Shown here: piece after piece, positions 42,463 through 51,970 of the stretch
Layout of the letters: the number at the start of each line of letters is the position of its first letter
How positions within the stretch are numbered: position 1 is the first letter of the stretch
Assembly: GCA_965279085.1 (NCBI GenBank)
Contig: OZ257149.1
Coordinates: 1,364,001 to 1,428,000 of the forward strand
Length of the DNA stretch: 64,000 nucleotides
Direction of reading: 5' to 3'
Source: UBA7672 sp965279085
GTDB lineage: Bacteria; Pseudomonadota; Alphaproteobacteria; Caulobacterales; Hyphomonadaceae
The notes under the pieces: generated by a model
Told to the model about the DNA's origin: nothing
Databases searched by the model: none
What the model saw: only the letters and a program-made list of their open reading frames with translations
Made by a program: the position numbers and the translations under genes

Positions 42463-43574
42463 GCAAATCATCCGCCGCCCTGAAAGCATCTGATCACGAC
42501 GATGACGCCCCGCCGGCCGGATCGCCGATGGAGCAGCTGAGCGATATCCAGCGCCGCATCACCGAGACGATGAATGCGGTGAAGGGCCTGCACGGCTCCG
42601 AGAAGGCTGCGATCCTGCTGCTGTCGCTCGGCGAGGAAGCCAAGCCGATCTGGGACCGCCTCGACGACGAAGAGCTGCGCGAGATTTCGTCGGCGATGTC
42701 GAACCTCGGTCCTGTGCGGGCCGAGACCGTCGAGCTGTTGATCAAGGACTTCGTCAACCGCCTGTCCGGTTCGGGCGCGGTTACTGGCTCTTACGAACAG
42801 ACGCACCGCCTGCTGCTGCAGTTCCTGCCGCGGGACAAGGTCGACAACCTGATGGAAGAACTGCGCGGCCCCGCTGGCCGCACCATGTGGGACAAGCTCG
42901 CCAACGTGAACGAGCAGGTGCTCGCGAACTATCTGAAGAACGAATATCCGCAGACGGTTTCGGTCATCCTGTCGAAGATCAAGACAGAGCACGCCGCGCG
43001 CGTGCTGACCGCCCTGCCCCAGGACTTCGCGCTGGAAGTGATGCAGCGGATGCTGCGCATGGAGCCGGTGCAGCGCGACATTCTCGAGAAGATCGAGTCG
43101 ACGCTGCGCACCGAGTTCATGACCAACCTCGCGCGCACCTCCAAGCGCGACAGCCACGAGCAGATGGCGGCGATCTTCAACTCCTTCGACCGCCAGACCG
43201 AAGGCCGCTTCATCACGATGCTGGAAGACAAGAACAAGGATTCGGCCGACCGCATCCGGTCGCTGATGTTCGTGTTCGAGGATCTGTCCAAGCTCGACCC
43301 TGGCGGCATCCAGACGCTGCTGCGCGGCGTGGACAAGGAGAAGCTCGGCCTCGCGCTCAAGGGCGCGAACGACGAGATGCGCAACCTCTTCATGTCGAAC
43401 ATGTCGGAACGCGCGGCGAAGATCATGCGCGAAGACATGAACGCCATGGGCCCGGTGAAACTCAAGGATGTCGAAGCGGCGCAACAGGAAATGGTCGTCG
43501 TCGCCAAGGCGTTGGCCGACCGCGGCGAGATCATGCTCGCCGACAGCGGCGGCCAGGATGAGTTGATCTACTGA
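42459..43574 (+). CDS. fliG: Flagellar motor switch protein FliG
   Basis: 371 residues with the FliG_N, middle and C-terminal domains. EYPQTVSVILSKIKTEHAARVLTALP is the middle-domain EHPQ-type patch. The C-terminal helix with charged torque residues is VFEDLSKLDPGGIQTLLRGVDKEKLGLALKGA ... NMSERAAKIMREDM. Couples stator to rotor and sets direction. ATG 42459 overlaps the fliF stop (ATGA). An acidic N-terminal extension precedes the core. Confidence 0.96.
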   Translation: MSKSSAALKASDHDDDAPPAGSPMEQLSDIQRRITETMNAVKGLHGSEKAAILLLSLGEEAKPIWDRLDDEELREISSAMSNLGPVRAETVELLIKDFVNRLSGSGAVTGSYEQTHRLLLQFLPRDKVDNLMEELRGPAGRTMWDKLANVNEQVLANYLKNEYPQTVSVILSKIKTEHAARVLTALPQDFALEVMQRMLRMEPVQRDILEKIESTLRTEFMTNLARTSKRDSHEQMAAIFNSFDRQTEGRFITMLEDKNKDSADRIRSLMFVFEDLSKLDPGGIQTLLRGVDKEKLGLALKGANDEMRNLFMSNMSERAAKIMREDMNAMGPVKLKDVEAAQQEMVVVAKALADRGEIMLADSGGQDELIY

Positions 43575-44203
43575 TGACCCAGGCGACATCACCCTTCATG
43601 TTCGAGACCGAGTTCACGCCTTCGGGCGATGTGCTCCGGGGGCCCGACCGCAAATTCTTTTCCCGCGAAGAGACCGACCAGCTCGCAGCGAAGGCGCGCC
43701 AGGAAGGTGAAGCCAAGGCCAAGCAAGCGGCCGAGGTTCGCGGCTTTGCCTCGGTCGACAAGATCGTGGCGCATCTGGCGCCGGTCGCGGCGCAGCTTGC
43801 GGCGATTGCCGAGCAGCTGCGGGCAGAAGCGGCGGAACTCGCGATTGCCGCCGCACGCAAGATCGCGGGCGCGGCCCTGGACAAGAATGGCGAAGAAGCC
43901 GCAGCCACAGCAATTGCCGACGTCGTGCGGCAGCTGAAACTCAACCCGATCATTACCGTGAGCGTGACCCAGGAATCGCTTCCCGAGGTTGAACGCCGCG
44001 TCGAGCAGATGCGCCGCCAGGGCATCGCCACCAACATCGCCTTCATCGCCGATCCGAAGGCGTTGCCGGGAGACTGGCATGTCGTCTGGGGCGAAGGCTC
44101 CACCGGCTTCAGCCGCGAAGGCATCGAAGCCGCCGTCGACGCCATCATCAATGCACGCCTGCAGGACCCTGTGGCCCCGCAGCTCGAACTGTTTTCCGCG
44201 TAG
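43574..44203 (+). CDS. fliH: FliH/FlbE-like flagellar export regulator
   Basis: 209 residues. Ala/Glu-rich helix in the first half (QLAAKARQEGEAKAKQAAEVR ... IAEQLRAEAAELAIAAARKIAGAAL), then a FliH/V-ATPase E-like C-terminal domain (VSVTQESLPEVERRVEQM ... GDWHVVWGEGSTGFSREGIEAAVDAII). It should form the peripheral stalk holding the FliI ATPase. Sequence similarity to enteric FliH is low; the position and domain order match Caulobacter FlbE. The start overlaps the fliG stop by one base. Confidence 0.82.
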   Translation: MTQATSPFMFETEFTPSGDVLRGPDRKFFSREETDQLAAKARQEGEAKAKQAAEVRGFASVDKIVAHLAPVAAQLAAIAEQLRAEAAELAIAAARKIAGAALDKNGEEAAATAIADVVRQLKLNPIITVSVTQESLPEVERRVEQMRRQGIATNIAFIADPKALPGDWHVVWGEGSTGFSREGIEAAVDAIINARLQDPVAPQLELFSA

Positions 44204-44209
44204 GACATC

Positions 44210-44566
44210 ATGAGCAGCAGCGATCTCAACCTTCCAGACCTGACCCAGGGTGGCATGCCAGCCGCGCAAGGCGGCGGCATGGTCGCCGACCATCAGCAAG
44301 AGGACATGCGCGACAGGATCGCCGCGGACCTCAAGCCGGTGTTCGACGTGCCGGTGTCGGTGCAGGCCGTGATCGGCCGCACGACCATCGAAGTCTCGAA
44401 ACTTCTTGAGCTGAGCCCCGGCACGGTTCTCGAGCTGGACCGCAGGGTCGGCGAGGCCATCGACATCTATGTCAACTCGCGTCTGGTCGCGCGCGGCGAG
44501 GTCGTCGTCGTCGATGACCGGCTGGGCGTGACCATGACTGAAATCATCAAGAATTCGGACGGTTGA
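44210..44566 (+). CDS. fliN: Flagellar motor switch protein FliN
   Basis: 118 residues. The SpoA/FliN domain occupies the C-terminal 75 residues: FDVPVSVQAVIGRTTIEVSKLLELSPGTVLELDRRVGEAIDIYVNSRLVARGEVVVVDDRLGVTMTEI. Forms the bottom of the C-ring with FliM, which is not in this window. It lies 6 bp after fliH and 10 bp before flbD. Confidence 0.96.
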   Translation: MSSSDLNLPDLTQGGMPAAQGGGMVADHQQEDMRDRIAADLKPVFDVPVSVQAVIGRTTIEVSKLLELSPGTVLELDRRVGEAIDIYVNSRLVARGEVVVVDDRLGVTMTEIIKNSDG

Positions 44567-44576
44567 GGAAATCCCC

Positions 44577-45947
44577 ATGCGTGTTCTGATAATCGGAAAT
44601 CTCGGGGGCCAACTCTCGGCCGCGACCAAGATGGCCTTCGACAAGGGCGCTAAGGTGCTCCACGCCGTGGACGCCATGTCCGCGATGGAGCTTCTGCGCA
44701 CGGGGCGCGGCGCGGACATCGTCATGATCGATGTCCACGAGGACATCAACAGCCTCGTCGCGGCGATGAAGGCAGAGCGCATCGTTGCACCGGTCGTCGC
44801 CTGTGGCGTCAACGTGACGCCGGACATGGCGGCTCACGCCATTCGCGCTGGCGCACGTGAATTCATCCCGCTGCCGCCCGATCCGGAACTGATCGCTGCC
44901 GTGCTCGCGGCAGTCGCCGACGACGATCGCCCGCTGATCGCCATGGACCCGGCCATGCTGGAATTGAGGGGGCTGGCCGATCAGATCGCGCCATCGGACG
45001 CCTCGGTACTCATCACCGGCGAAAGCGGCGTCGGCAAGGAAGTGATGGCGCGTTACGTCCACAAGAAATCCAAGCGCGCGGACAAGCCGTTCATCTCGGT
45101 CAACTGCGCCGCAATTCCGGAGAACCTGCTCGAGTCCGAGTTGTTCGGCCACGAGAAGGGCGCATTCACGGGCGCCGTCGCACGCCGCATCGGCAAGTTC
45201 GAGGAAGCCGACGGCGGCACGCTACTGCTGGACGAGATTTCCGAGATGGACATCCGCCTGCAGGCCAAGCTGTTGCGCGCGATCCAGGAGCGCGAGATAG
45301 ACCGTGTCGGCGGCTCGAAACCGGTCAAGGTTGATATCCGCATCATCGCCACGTCGAACCGCATCCTGCAGGAAGCGGTGATCCGGGGCGAGTTCCGGAA
45401 GGACCTGCTCTACCGGCTCAATGTGATGAACCTGCACATCCCGCCGCTGCGTGAGCGCCCACATGACCTGCTCGCGCTGGCCGATTATTTTGTCGAGAAA
45501 TACGCGACCGCCAACGGGTTCATCCGCCGCCTGTCGACTGAAGCGCGCGAGCGTATCCAGTCCGCCGCCTGGCTCGGCAACGTACGTGAACTCGAGAACG
45601 CCATGCACCGCGCGGTCATCCTCGCTCGCACGGACGAGATCTCGGTCGACAACCTCCGCACGCCGGACGGCCGCCCTGTCCAGGCCAATGTCCTCGACGC
45701 AACCGCGGAGCGCGCCGTCAACGCCGCTGAAGCCGCCATCAAGGGCGCGACGATGCGCGTTGGCCAGACGGTCGCGGAAGTGGAACAGGATCTGATCCTG
45801 TCGACGCTCGACCATTGCCTCGGCAACAGGACCCATGCCGCGAACATTCTCGGCATCTCGATCCGCACGCTGCGCAACAAGCTGCGGGCTTACCAGGACG
45901 CGGGCGTTGAAGTCGCCGCGCCCGGCGAAGCCCGCGCGGCCGGCTGA
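44577..45947 (+). CDS. flbD: FlbD-type sigma54 transcriptional activator
   Basis: 456 residues. The N-terminal part (1-115) is a receiver-like domain without a convincing phosphorylation site. The AAA+ domain has Walker A GESGVGKE (148-155) and the sigma54-contact loop GAFTGA (195-200). The C-terminal Fis-type HTH is THAANILGISIRTLRNKLR. In Caulobacter, FlbD activates hook and filament genes at sigma54 promoters and represses fliF. The two sigma54 sites near 36 kb are its natural targets. GAGGA lies 7 nt upstream of the ATG. Confidence 0.94.
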   Translation: MRVLIIGNLGGQLSAATKMAFDKGAKVLHAVDAMSAMELLRTGRGADIVMIDVHEDINSLVAAMKAERIVAPVVACGVNVTPDMAAHAIRAGAREFIPLPPDPELIAAVLAAVADDDRPLIAMDPAMLELRGLADQIAPSDASVLITGESGVGKEVMARYVHKKSKRADKPFISVNCAAIPENLLESELFGHEKGAFTGAVARRIGKFEEADGGTLLLDEISEMDIRLQAKLLRAIQEREIDRVGGSKPVKVDIRIIATSNRILQEAVIRGEFRKDLLYRLNVMNLHIPPLRERPHDLLALADYFVEKYATANGFIRRLSTEARERIQSAAWLGNVRELENAMHRAVILARTDEISVDNLRTPDGRPVQANVLDATAERAVNAAEAAIKGATMRVGQTVAEVEQDLILSTLDHCLGNRTHAANILGISIRTLRNKLRAYQDAGVEVAAPGEARAAG

Positions 45948-45975
45948 TCGTTCCAATCATAGAGTGATGTTGTAG

Positions 45976-48081
45976 ATGGCGCAGGCAGGCACGATCAACG
46001 TTGGCGGCGGTTTCGACTGGAACGCGCTGACCAAGCTGTTCGCCCGGGGGGAGTACGCCCTGGGTCTCGGCGTGATGGCGCTTGTCCTCATGCTGATCGT
46101 CCCGATCCCGCCCTTCCTGCTCGACTTCCTGCTGGCGATTTCGATTACGCTGTCCGTCCTCATCCTGATGACGTCATTGTTGATCAAGAAGCCGCTGGAG
46201 TTCTCGGCGTTTCCGACCGTTCTGCTGCTGGCGACACTGTTGCGGCTGGCGCTGAACATCGCGACCACTCGCCTGATCCTCGCCCACGGCCATGAAGGCC
46301 CGCAGGCGGCCGGCAACATCATCGAGGCCTTCGGCGGCTTCGTGATGCAGGGCAACTTCGTCATCGGCGTCGTAGTCTTCATCATCCTGATCATCGTGAA
46401 CTTCGTGGTCGTCACGAAGGGTTCGGGCCGTATCGCGGAAGTCGCGGCGCGGTTCACCCTGGACGCCATGCCCGGCAAGCAGATGGCGATCGACGCCGAT
46501 CTTTCCGCCGGCATGATCACCGAGGACGAAGCCCGCAAGCGCCGCAAGGAGCTGGAAGGCGAAAGCAACTTCTACGGCGCGATGGACGGCGCCTCGAAAT
46601 TCGTGCGTGGCGACGCCATGGCCGGCATCCTGATCACCTTCATCAACGTGATCGGCGGCATGATCATCGGCGTCGCGCAGGAAGGCATTTCGTTCGAGGA
46701 AGCCGCCAACTCCTACACCCTGCTGACGGTCGGCGACGGCATCGTCTCGCAGATCCCCGCCCTGATCGTCTCGGTCGCGGCCGGCATGCTTGTCTCGAAA
46801 GCCGGCGTCGATGGCGCGGCCGACAAGGCGATCGGCATCCAGCTGTTCACCAACCCGCAGGGTCTCGCCATGGCGGCGCTGATGGCGGGCCTCGCCGGCC
46901 TGCTGCCCGGTATGCCGATGATCCCGTTCTTCGCGCTGGCCGGTATCGCCGGCTACGGCGCCTATCGCGGCTTCACCAAGCAGCGCGTCGCCGAGGATCA
47001 GAAGATCGTCGAGGAAGCACAGGCGCAACGCGCCAAGCCGATCCCGGAACCGCCGATCCAGGACTCGCTGGCCGTGGACGACATCAAGATCGAGCTGGGC
47101 TTCGGCCTGCTGGGCTTCATCAACGAAACATCGGGCCGCAAGCTGACGGATCAGGTGAAGGCGGTGCGCCGCCAGATCGCGGCGGAGTTCGGCTTTGTCG
47201 TTCCGCAGGTGCGGATCATCGACAATCTCGAACTCGGCTCGGAAGACTATCGCATCCTCATCAAGGAAGTTGTCGCGGGCCGCGGCAAGCTGCGTCCGCA
47301 GATGCACCTTGCGATGGATGCGTCGGGCGCCGCCGGAAACCTGCCGGGCGAGAAGGTCAACGAGCCGGTGTTCGGCCTGCCTGCAGTCTGGATCGACGAC
47401 ACGATGAAGGAACAGGCCTCGATCCAGGGCTACACCATCGTCGACGCCGCCACGGTTCTGACCACGCACTTCACCGAGCTGGTGAAAGAGAACATGGCCG
47501 AGCTGCTGACGTTTGGTTCGGTGCGCCAGCTGATCGACGACCTGCCCAAGCCGCAGGCCGGACTGATCAACGACATCACCCCCGGGCAGATCACGGTGTC
47601 GGGTATCCAGCGCGTGCTGCAGAACCTGCTGCGCGAACGCATCTCGGTCCGCGATTTCGGCACGATCCTGGAAGCGATCGCGGAAGCGACGTCGGCTTCG
47701 ACCGATCTTCTCTCGGTTACCGAGCATGTCCGCACGCGTCTCGCGCGCCAGCTTTGCAATGCGCATCTCGACACGTCCGGCGCCCTGCCCGTGGTCGCGC
47801 TGTCGCCGAACTGGGAACAGACGTTCGCCGAGGCCCTCGTGGGCCAGGGTGCGGATCGCCAGCTCGCGCTAGAACCCTCTCGCCTGCACCAGTTTGTTTC
47901 CGACCTTCGCAACGCGTTCGAACGCGCCGCGCAGTCGGGCGACAGCCCGGTGCTGCTCACATCCGCGATGGTCAGGCCGTATGTCCGCTCGCTGGTCGAA
48001 CGGTTCCGGCCGCAGACCATCGTGATGTCGCAGAACGAGATCCATCCCAAGGCGCGGCTGCGTTCAGCCGGCGCTGTGTAA
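45976..48081 (+). CDS. flhA: Flagellar export gate protein FlhA
   Basis: 701 residues. About eight membrane helices in the first 330 residues and the FHIPEP-type signature (RIAEVAARFTLDAMPGKQMAIDADLSAGMI, residues about 155-185). The C-terminal cytoplasmic domain binds export chaperones. Forms the ring of the type III export gate. It starts 28 bp after flbD. No FlhB, FliP, FliQ or FliR gene is present in the window, so the other gate genes are elsewhere. No clear Shine-Dalgarno. Confidence 0.96.
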   Translation: MAQAGTINVGGGFDWNALTKLFARGEYALGLGVMALVLMLIVPIPPFLLDFLLAISITLSVLILMTSLLIKKPLEFSAFPTVLLLATLLRLALNIATTRLILAHGHEGPQAAGNIIEAFGGFVMQGNFVIGVVVFIILIIVNFVVVTKGSGRIAEVAARFTLDAMPGKQMAIDADLSAGMITEDEARKRRKELEGESNFYGAMDGASKFVRGDAMAGILITFINVIGGMIIGVAQEGISFEEAANSYTLLTVGDGIVSQIPALIVSVAAGMLVSKAGVDGAADKAIGIQLFTNPQGLAMAALMAGLAGLLPGMPMIPFFALAGIAGYGAYRGFTKQRVAEDQKIVEEAQAQRAKPIPEPPIQDSLAVDDIKIELGFGLLGFINETSGRKLTDQVKAVRRQIAAEFGFVVPQVRIIDNLELGSEDYRILIKEVVAGRGKLRPQMHLAMDASGAAGNLPGEKVNEPVFGLPAVWIDDTMKEQASIQGYTIVDAATVLTTHFTELVKENMAELLTFGSVRQLIDDLPKPQAGLINDITPGQITVSGIQRVLQNLLRERISVRDFGTILEAIAEATSASTDLLSVTEHVRTRLARQLCNAHLDTSGALPVVALSPNWEQTFAEALVGQGADRQLALEPSRLHQFVSDLRNAFERAAQSGDSPVLLTSAMVRPYVRSLVERFRPQTIVMSQNEIHPKARLRSAGAV

Positions 48082-48107
48082 AGAGTACAGAGACAAGGAG
48101 CCCCACC

Positions 48108-49085
48108 ATGAAGATGAAAATGTTCGTGGGCCGAACCGAAGAAGAGGCCATGGCGATGGTCCGCGCCGAGATGGGCCCGGACGCCGTGATCCTTTCGACG
48201 CGCGAGCGCGAGGACGATGGACACTTCGAAGTCCGCGCCGCCATCGAGCGAAACTTCGGGCAGAAGTTCGCCGCGCCGAAATTCGCGGAGCCTAGGCCCG
48301 TTTATGACGAGACACGCTCGCACCTCGCCTCCACCCTGCGCTGGCACGGCGCGCCGGATGGCTTCGTGCACATGGTGTCCGAAGCGGGCAGCCGGCTGGG
48401 TGCGGGCATGGAGGCGATCAACACGCTTTCGGTCGGCATCGAGGGCGTGCTGACGTTCAACCCGCTCAATCCGCGTCCCGAGAAGTCGCTTCTGCTCGTT
48501 GGCCCGCCCGGTTCGGGCAAGACGACGGCGGCCGCGAAGATCGCGATGCTGCTGTCCGACAAGAAAGATCCGATCGAAGCAGTCGCCGCTGACTTCGATG
48601 CGTCGGGCCAGGTGGCTCGTCTCGCGGCCTTAATGCTTAAGACCACGGTAACCTTTGCGCTCTCGCCCGATCATTTGATCAAGCTGGTGCAGGAAGCTGA
48701 CGATCGCGGACAGAAACTCGTCATCGACTGCCCCTCGTTCAATCCGACCGACGAAGCGGACATGAAGCGCTGCAGCGACTTGATTTCGTACATGAATGTG
48801 GAGCCCGTGCTGGTGTTGAGCGCCGAAGGGCATCCGATGGATATCGAGGATAATGCGCGCGCTTTCGCCCAGATGGGCTGCAAACGCGTCATCCTTACCA
48901 AGATTGATGCGGTTAGACGTCGCGGCGGTGCAATCGCAGCAATTTCTTCCGCGCGGTTAAGCATCGCTCAACTAGGTTTGACGCAGGGTGTACGCGGCGG
49001 ACTGGCGCCCGCTTCGGCTGGAAGGATTGCCCGGTTGTTCGTGACCGGGACCACCGAAGCGGAACTGCTCAAAGGAGCCGCGTGA
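48108..49085 (+). CDS. flhF: FlhF-type SRP-family GTPase
   Basis: 325 residues from ATG 48108 (AAGGAG 7 nt upstream). An FlhF-like N-terminus (MKMKMFVGRTEEEAMAMVRAEMGPDAVILSTRE) and a G domain with P-loop GPPGSGKT (about 132-139), then DFDASGQ, DCPSFNPTD and LTKIDAVRRRGG. FlhF places the flagellum at the pole in polarly flagellated bacteria. It is short because the linker between the first segment and the N/G domains is brief. The frame is open upstream into flhA, but that part is shadow. Confidence 0.9.
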   Translation: MKMKMFVGRTEEEAMAMVRAEMGPDAVILSTREREDDGHFEVRAAIERNFGQKFAAPKFAEPRPVYDETRSHLASTLRWHGAPDGFVHMVSEAGSRLGAGMEAINTLSVGIEGVLTFNPLNPRPEKSLLLVGPPGSGKTTAAAKIAMLLSDKKDPIEAVAADFDASGQVARLAALMLKTTVTFALSPDHLIKLVQEADDRGQKLVIDCPSFNPTDEADMKRCSDLISYMNVEPVLVLSAEGHPMDIEDNARAFAQMGCKRVILTKIDAVRRRGGAIAAISSARLSIAQLGLTQGVRGGLAPASAGRIARLFVTGTTEAELLKGAA

Positions 49086-49930
49086 TGATGAACTTCGGAT
49101 CGCGAAAGACAGAATCGAAAGGCGGTGGCCGTTCCAGGGTCACCCCAGCCTCCGTTATTGCCGTTGCCTCCGGCAAGGGCGGCGTCGGGAAGACGTGGCT
49201 TTCGACCACACTCGCCGCCTGCTTCGCCAAGATGGGCCGCCGCACGCTTCTCGTGGACGGCGACCTCGGTCTTGCGAACGTGGACGTGCAGCTCGGCATC
49301 GCCCCGGAAACGGATCTCGCCGCGGTGATCGCGGGCTGGGTCGAGCTCGAGGACGCGGTCTGCAAGGTCAATGGCGGCGCCGGTTCCGACATCGGTTTCG
49401 ACGTGCTGCCGGGCCGTTCAGGCTCTGGCGCGCTTGCCGGACTGCCGGCTGAAGAGGCCCAGCGCCTCGCGGCCAGCCTCACGGCTCTCTCGCTGCAATA
49501 CGACACCGTTCTCGTCGACCTCGGCGCGGGCATCGAAGACAACGTGATGCGTCTTGCACGTGCGTGCGACCGCTGCGTGATCGTCGCCAACGACGAACCG
49601 ACCTCGATGACGGACGCCTATGCGTTCATCAAGGTTCTGCGCGGCTATGCGCCGAGCGTGCAGCCGTGGATCGCCATCAACATGGCCGACACGCGCGTCG
49701 CCGGCCGCCGCACTTACGAAGCGCTGGCCCGTGCGAGCCAGACCTTCCTCGGCTTCCGCCCGCCGCTCGCCGGCATCGTCCTGCGCGACCTCAAGGTCCG
49801 CGAAGCGATCCGCCAGCAGAAGACGATCGTGAGCATCGACCCGCAGGCGCAAGCAGCGCTCGACGCCCAGCAGATCGCCGAAGCCCTGATCCGCGGCGGC
49901 GCCGAGACCACGATCGCCCAGTCAGCTTAG
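49085..49930 (+). CDS. flhG: FlhG/MinD-like ATPase
   Basis: 281 residues. Deviant Walker A SGKGGVGKTWLS (Lys31 and Lys36), Walker B-like DTVLVDLGAG, and the ParA/MinD block LLVDGDLGLANVDVQLGI. In polar flagellates FlhG limits flagellar number with FlhF. ATG 49085 has GGAG 7 nt upstream and overlaps the flhF stop by one base. Last gene of the fliF run; a 141-bp gap follows. Confidence 0.9.
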   Translation: MMNFGSRKTESKGGGRSRVTPASVIAVASGKGGVGKTWLSTTLAACFAKMGRRTLLVDGDLGLANVDVQLGIAPETDLAAVIAGWVELEDAVCKVNGGAGSDIGFDVLPGRSGSGALAGLPAEEAQRLAASLTALSLQYDTVLVDLGAGIEDNVMRLARACDRCVIVANDEPTSMTDAYAFIKVLRGYAPSVQPWIAINMADTRVAGRRTYEALARASQTFLGFRPPLAGIVLRDLKVREAIRQQKTIVSIDPQAQAALDAQQIAEALIRGGAETTIAQSA

Positions 49931-50071
49931 CTGGAAGTCGATCGGCCCGATCCTGATCGGCCACAATCGCGCTAGCTTCAGCGGCAGCATGGCCTTTGCC
50001 GTATCCATGTCAGTTGCATTGCAGCTGCGTGGGGATTGCGCGGGCGCGGCAGCGGGGCCAGATTTATCGGC

Positions 50072-50242
50072 ATGAAGTTCCTCATCTATGCCTTCCTGGC
50101 CGTCGCCCTCATCTCGCTGGTGGTCGGCATTGCGATCGGACTGGCGATGAAGCTGATCGGCCTCATCGTCATGGGTGCGCTGATCGTGGCGGGCATCCTG
50201 TTCGTTGCGCGCCTGATGCGCGGCTCGCGACCGCTGTCCTAG
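50072..50242 (+). CDS. Small membrane protein, copy 1
   Basis: 56 residues, nearly all hydrophobic: two membrane helices (FLIYAFLAVALISLVVGIAIGLAMKLIG and LIVMGALIVAGILFVARL). The second half is similar to the next gene (GLAMKLIGL against GLAFKVIGF), indicating tandem duplication. No known family; possibly phage-shock or envelope-stress type small proteins, but that is only a guess. Confidence 0.6.
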   Translation: MKFLIYAFLAVALISLVVGIAIGLAMKLIGLIVMGALIVAGILFVARLMRGSRPLS

Positions 50243-50312
50243 CCGCCCTTGGAGACGGAACCCGCCCCTTCCCCGTGCATTTCGCCTCGGATGCACCTCT
50301 GAGGAGCGCGTG

Positions 50313-50501
50313 ATGAAGTTTCTTGTATTCCTGTTTCTGGGCCTCGCCGCCGCTGTGCTGGTGATCGGCATGATCATCGGACTGGCGTTCAAGGTGATCG
50401 GCTTCGCGGTCGCCGCGCTGCTCGTCGTTGCGGGTGTCAGCTGGGTGATGCGCAAGCTGGGCCGCCCAACAGACGTGGATCGGGAACGCCTCACGCGTTG
50501 A
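50313..50501 (+). CDS. Small membrane protein, copy 2
   Basis: 62 residues with two membrane helices (FLVFLFLGLAAAVLVIGMIIGLAFKVIGFAVAALLVVAGVSWVM) and a basic tail. GAGGAG lies before ATG 50313. Paralogue of the preceding small gene, 70 bp downstream. Confidence 0.65.
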   Translation: MKFLVFLFLGLAAAVLVIGMIIGLAFKVIGFAVAALLVVAGVSWVMRKLGRPTDVDRERLTR

Positions 50502-50546
50502 GGCATTGAGCTGGAGCAATCCGGCTCAACCAGCGGAGTAGCCGCC

Positions 50547-50750
50547 ATGCCGTCATTCGTTCTCTACCTTCTTGGCTTCGTGATCCTGTCGGCGGGCATC
50601 CTGTTCGGGGCGAGCATCCTCGGCGTGTCGAACCAGTGGATCGCCGTCATCGGCCTCGTTCTGCTCGGCCTCGGCGTCATCACCGGCGTTGCCAAGACGC
50701 GGCGCCGCGACGCTCCCGCCGCGAGCGAGCCGTCGAGCGACAACGCCTAG
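50547..50750 (+). CDS. Small membrane protein
   Basis: 67 residues; two membrane helices (FVLYLLGFVILSAGILFGASILG and WIAVIGLVLLGLGVITGV), then a charged tail KTRRRDAPAASEPSSDNA. GGAG precedes the ATG. Third in a run of small hydrophobic genes after flhG. Function unknown. Confidence 0.62.
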   Translation: MPSFVLYLLGFVILSAGILFGASILGVSNQWIAVIGLVLLGLGVITGVAKTRRRDAPAASEPSSDNA

Positions 50751-50842
50751 AACTAGGGCTTACCCCCAATTGTCATCGCGAAAGCCGCATGACTAATCTG
50801 TATGCAGACGGAGTTGTCCGTCTTTAGCTCCGGGGGGAAGCT

Positions 50843-51553
50843 ATGACTGATCTGGCCGAAGTACCGGTTCCGAAAAGCATACCCAAATGGGCATGGTGGA
50901 CTTGGGCGGGCATTACCGTTCTTGTGCCAGCCGTCGTATCTATGGCGGTACAGGCATCGGGAATTTTTCAGAAAAGTCGTGAGCTCGATATCAAGATGAT
51001 CGAGCTTGGCGTCGGCATCCTGCGTGCCAACAAGGAAGAGGTAGATACTAGGCCTGCGCGCGGGTGGGCCGTGGACGTCATCGAGAAGTACGGCGGTGTC
51101 AATTTCTCGCCAGAAGCCCGCAAGCAGCTGATTGAGGATCCGTTGTCAGTGAATCCGACAGTGCTTGCAGCGCTGCTTCCTCCTGCCCCATCGCCGAGCA
51201 GCCCGGAAACTTCGCCGCCATCGAATAGCGTTCAGGCTCCGAGCGTCGACAACGGCACAGGCGGTTGGGCGGCGGTTGGCTTCCGCGGAGCTGACCCCGC
51301 GAGCGCAGTGCGCGATCAGCTTTTCACGTTTGCCGATGGCAAGCCGATAACGATTGATCCCCCGCCCGGCGCAAACCTGAAGGCAAGTACAGACGTATTC
51401 GTTCGCGCGAAACCGGCCGGTTGGGGCGGAAAGAGATGGACGCTGGAAGCAGGCCAGTGCTTTGAGATCGCAGAAACGCAGGCGCTGTCGGCGGGTGCCA
51501 ATGGTTTTCAGATTTGGGTGCGCGGGGCGACGAGGCCGTGCGACGGGGCCTGA
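50843..51553 (+). CDS. Hypothetical membrane-anchored protein
   Basis: 236 residues. One N-terminal membrane helix (WAWWTWAGITVLVPAVVSMAVQASG), a helical stretch, a Pro/Ser linker (PPAPSPSSPETSPPSNS) and a C-terminal beta-rich domain (VFVRAKPAGWGGKRWTLEAGQCFEI) that may be SH3-like. It converges on fliJ with no gap. GGGGGGA lies before the ATG. No family recognised. Confidence 0.65.
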   Translation: MTDLAEVPVPKSIPKWAWWTWAGITVLVPAVVSMAVQASGIFQKSRELDIKMIELGVGILRANKEEVDTRPARGWAVDVIEKYGGVNFSPEARKQLIEDPLSVNPTVLAALLPPAPSPSSPETSPPSNSVQAPSVDNGTGGWAAVGFRGADPASAVRDQLFTFADGKPITIDPPPGANLKASTDVFVRAKPAGWGGKRWTLEAGQCFEIAETQALSAGANGFQIWVRGATRPCDGA

Positions 51554-51970
51554 TTACTTCCCGTTAGAACCAGCCCGGTTGATCGCGACTTCGTCGAGCT
51601 GCGCCTGCTCTAGCGCTGCACGCTCTGCGGCGGCGCGGGTGGCTTGTTGTTCGATCAGCTGTTCGAACTTGGATTTCTCGACATAGGCTTCCTGCAGGCG
51701 CGTGCGGATGTCGGACAAGAGCTGTTCGTGAGCGCCTACCTGCCCTTGCACATCCGAGAGCTGCTGCTTCACGCGCATGCGGTAGGCAGGGAGCATTGAG
51801 GCGAACATGGAATTCGTTCCAGCCAGCGCGATCTCGTTCTGCTCGCCGGCTAGGATGCCCAGGCGCTTAACGCCGAGCGCATCGATCTCCTGCTGGATCT
51901 TCGCGGCCTCGACGCCGAGTTCATCCATGCGCCGCTGGGCGACCTTTAGAAGCGTGTGGAGCGATTTCAT
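51554..51970 (-). CDS. fliJ: Flagellar protein FliJ
   Basis: 138 residues, entirely coiled coil, as expected for the FliJ central stalk of the flagellar export ATPase. MKSLHTLLKVAQRRMDELGVEAAKIQQEIDAL at the start and the length fit FliJ. The identity rests mostly on its 4-bp overlap (ATGA) with fliI, because coiled coils carry little sequence signature. Confidence 0.85.
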   Translation of the reverse strand: MKSLHTLLKVAQRRMDELGVEAAKIQQEIDALGVKRLGILAGEQNEIALAGTNSMFASMLPAYRMRVKQQLSDVQGQVGAHEQLLSDIRTRLQEAYVEKSKFEQLIEQQATRAAAERAALEQAQLDEVAINRAGSNGK

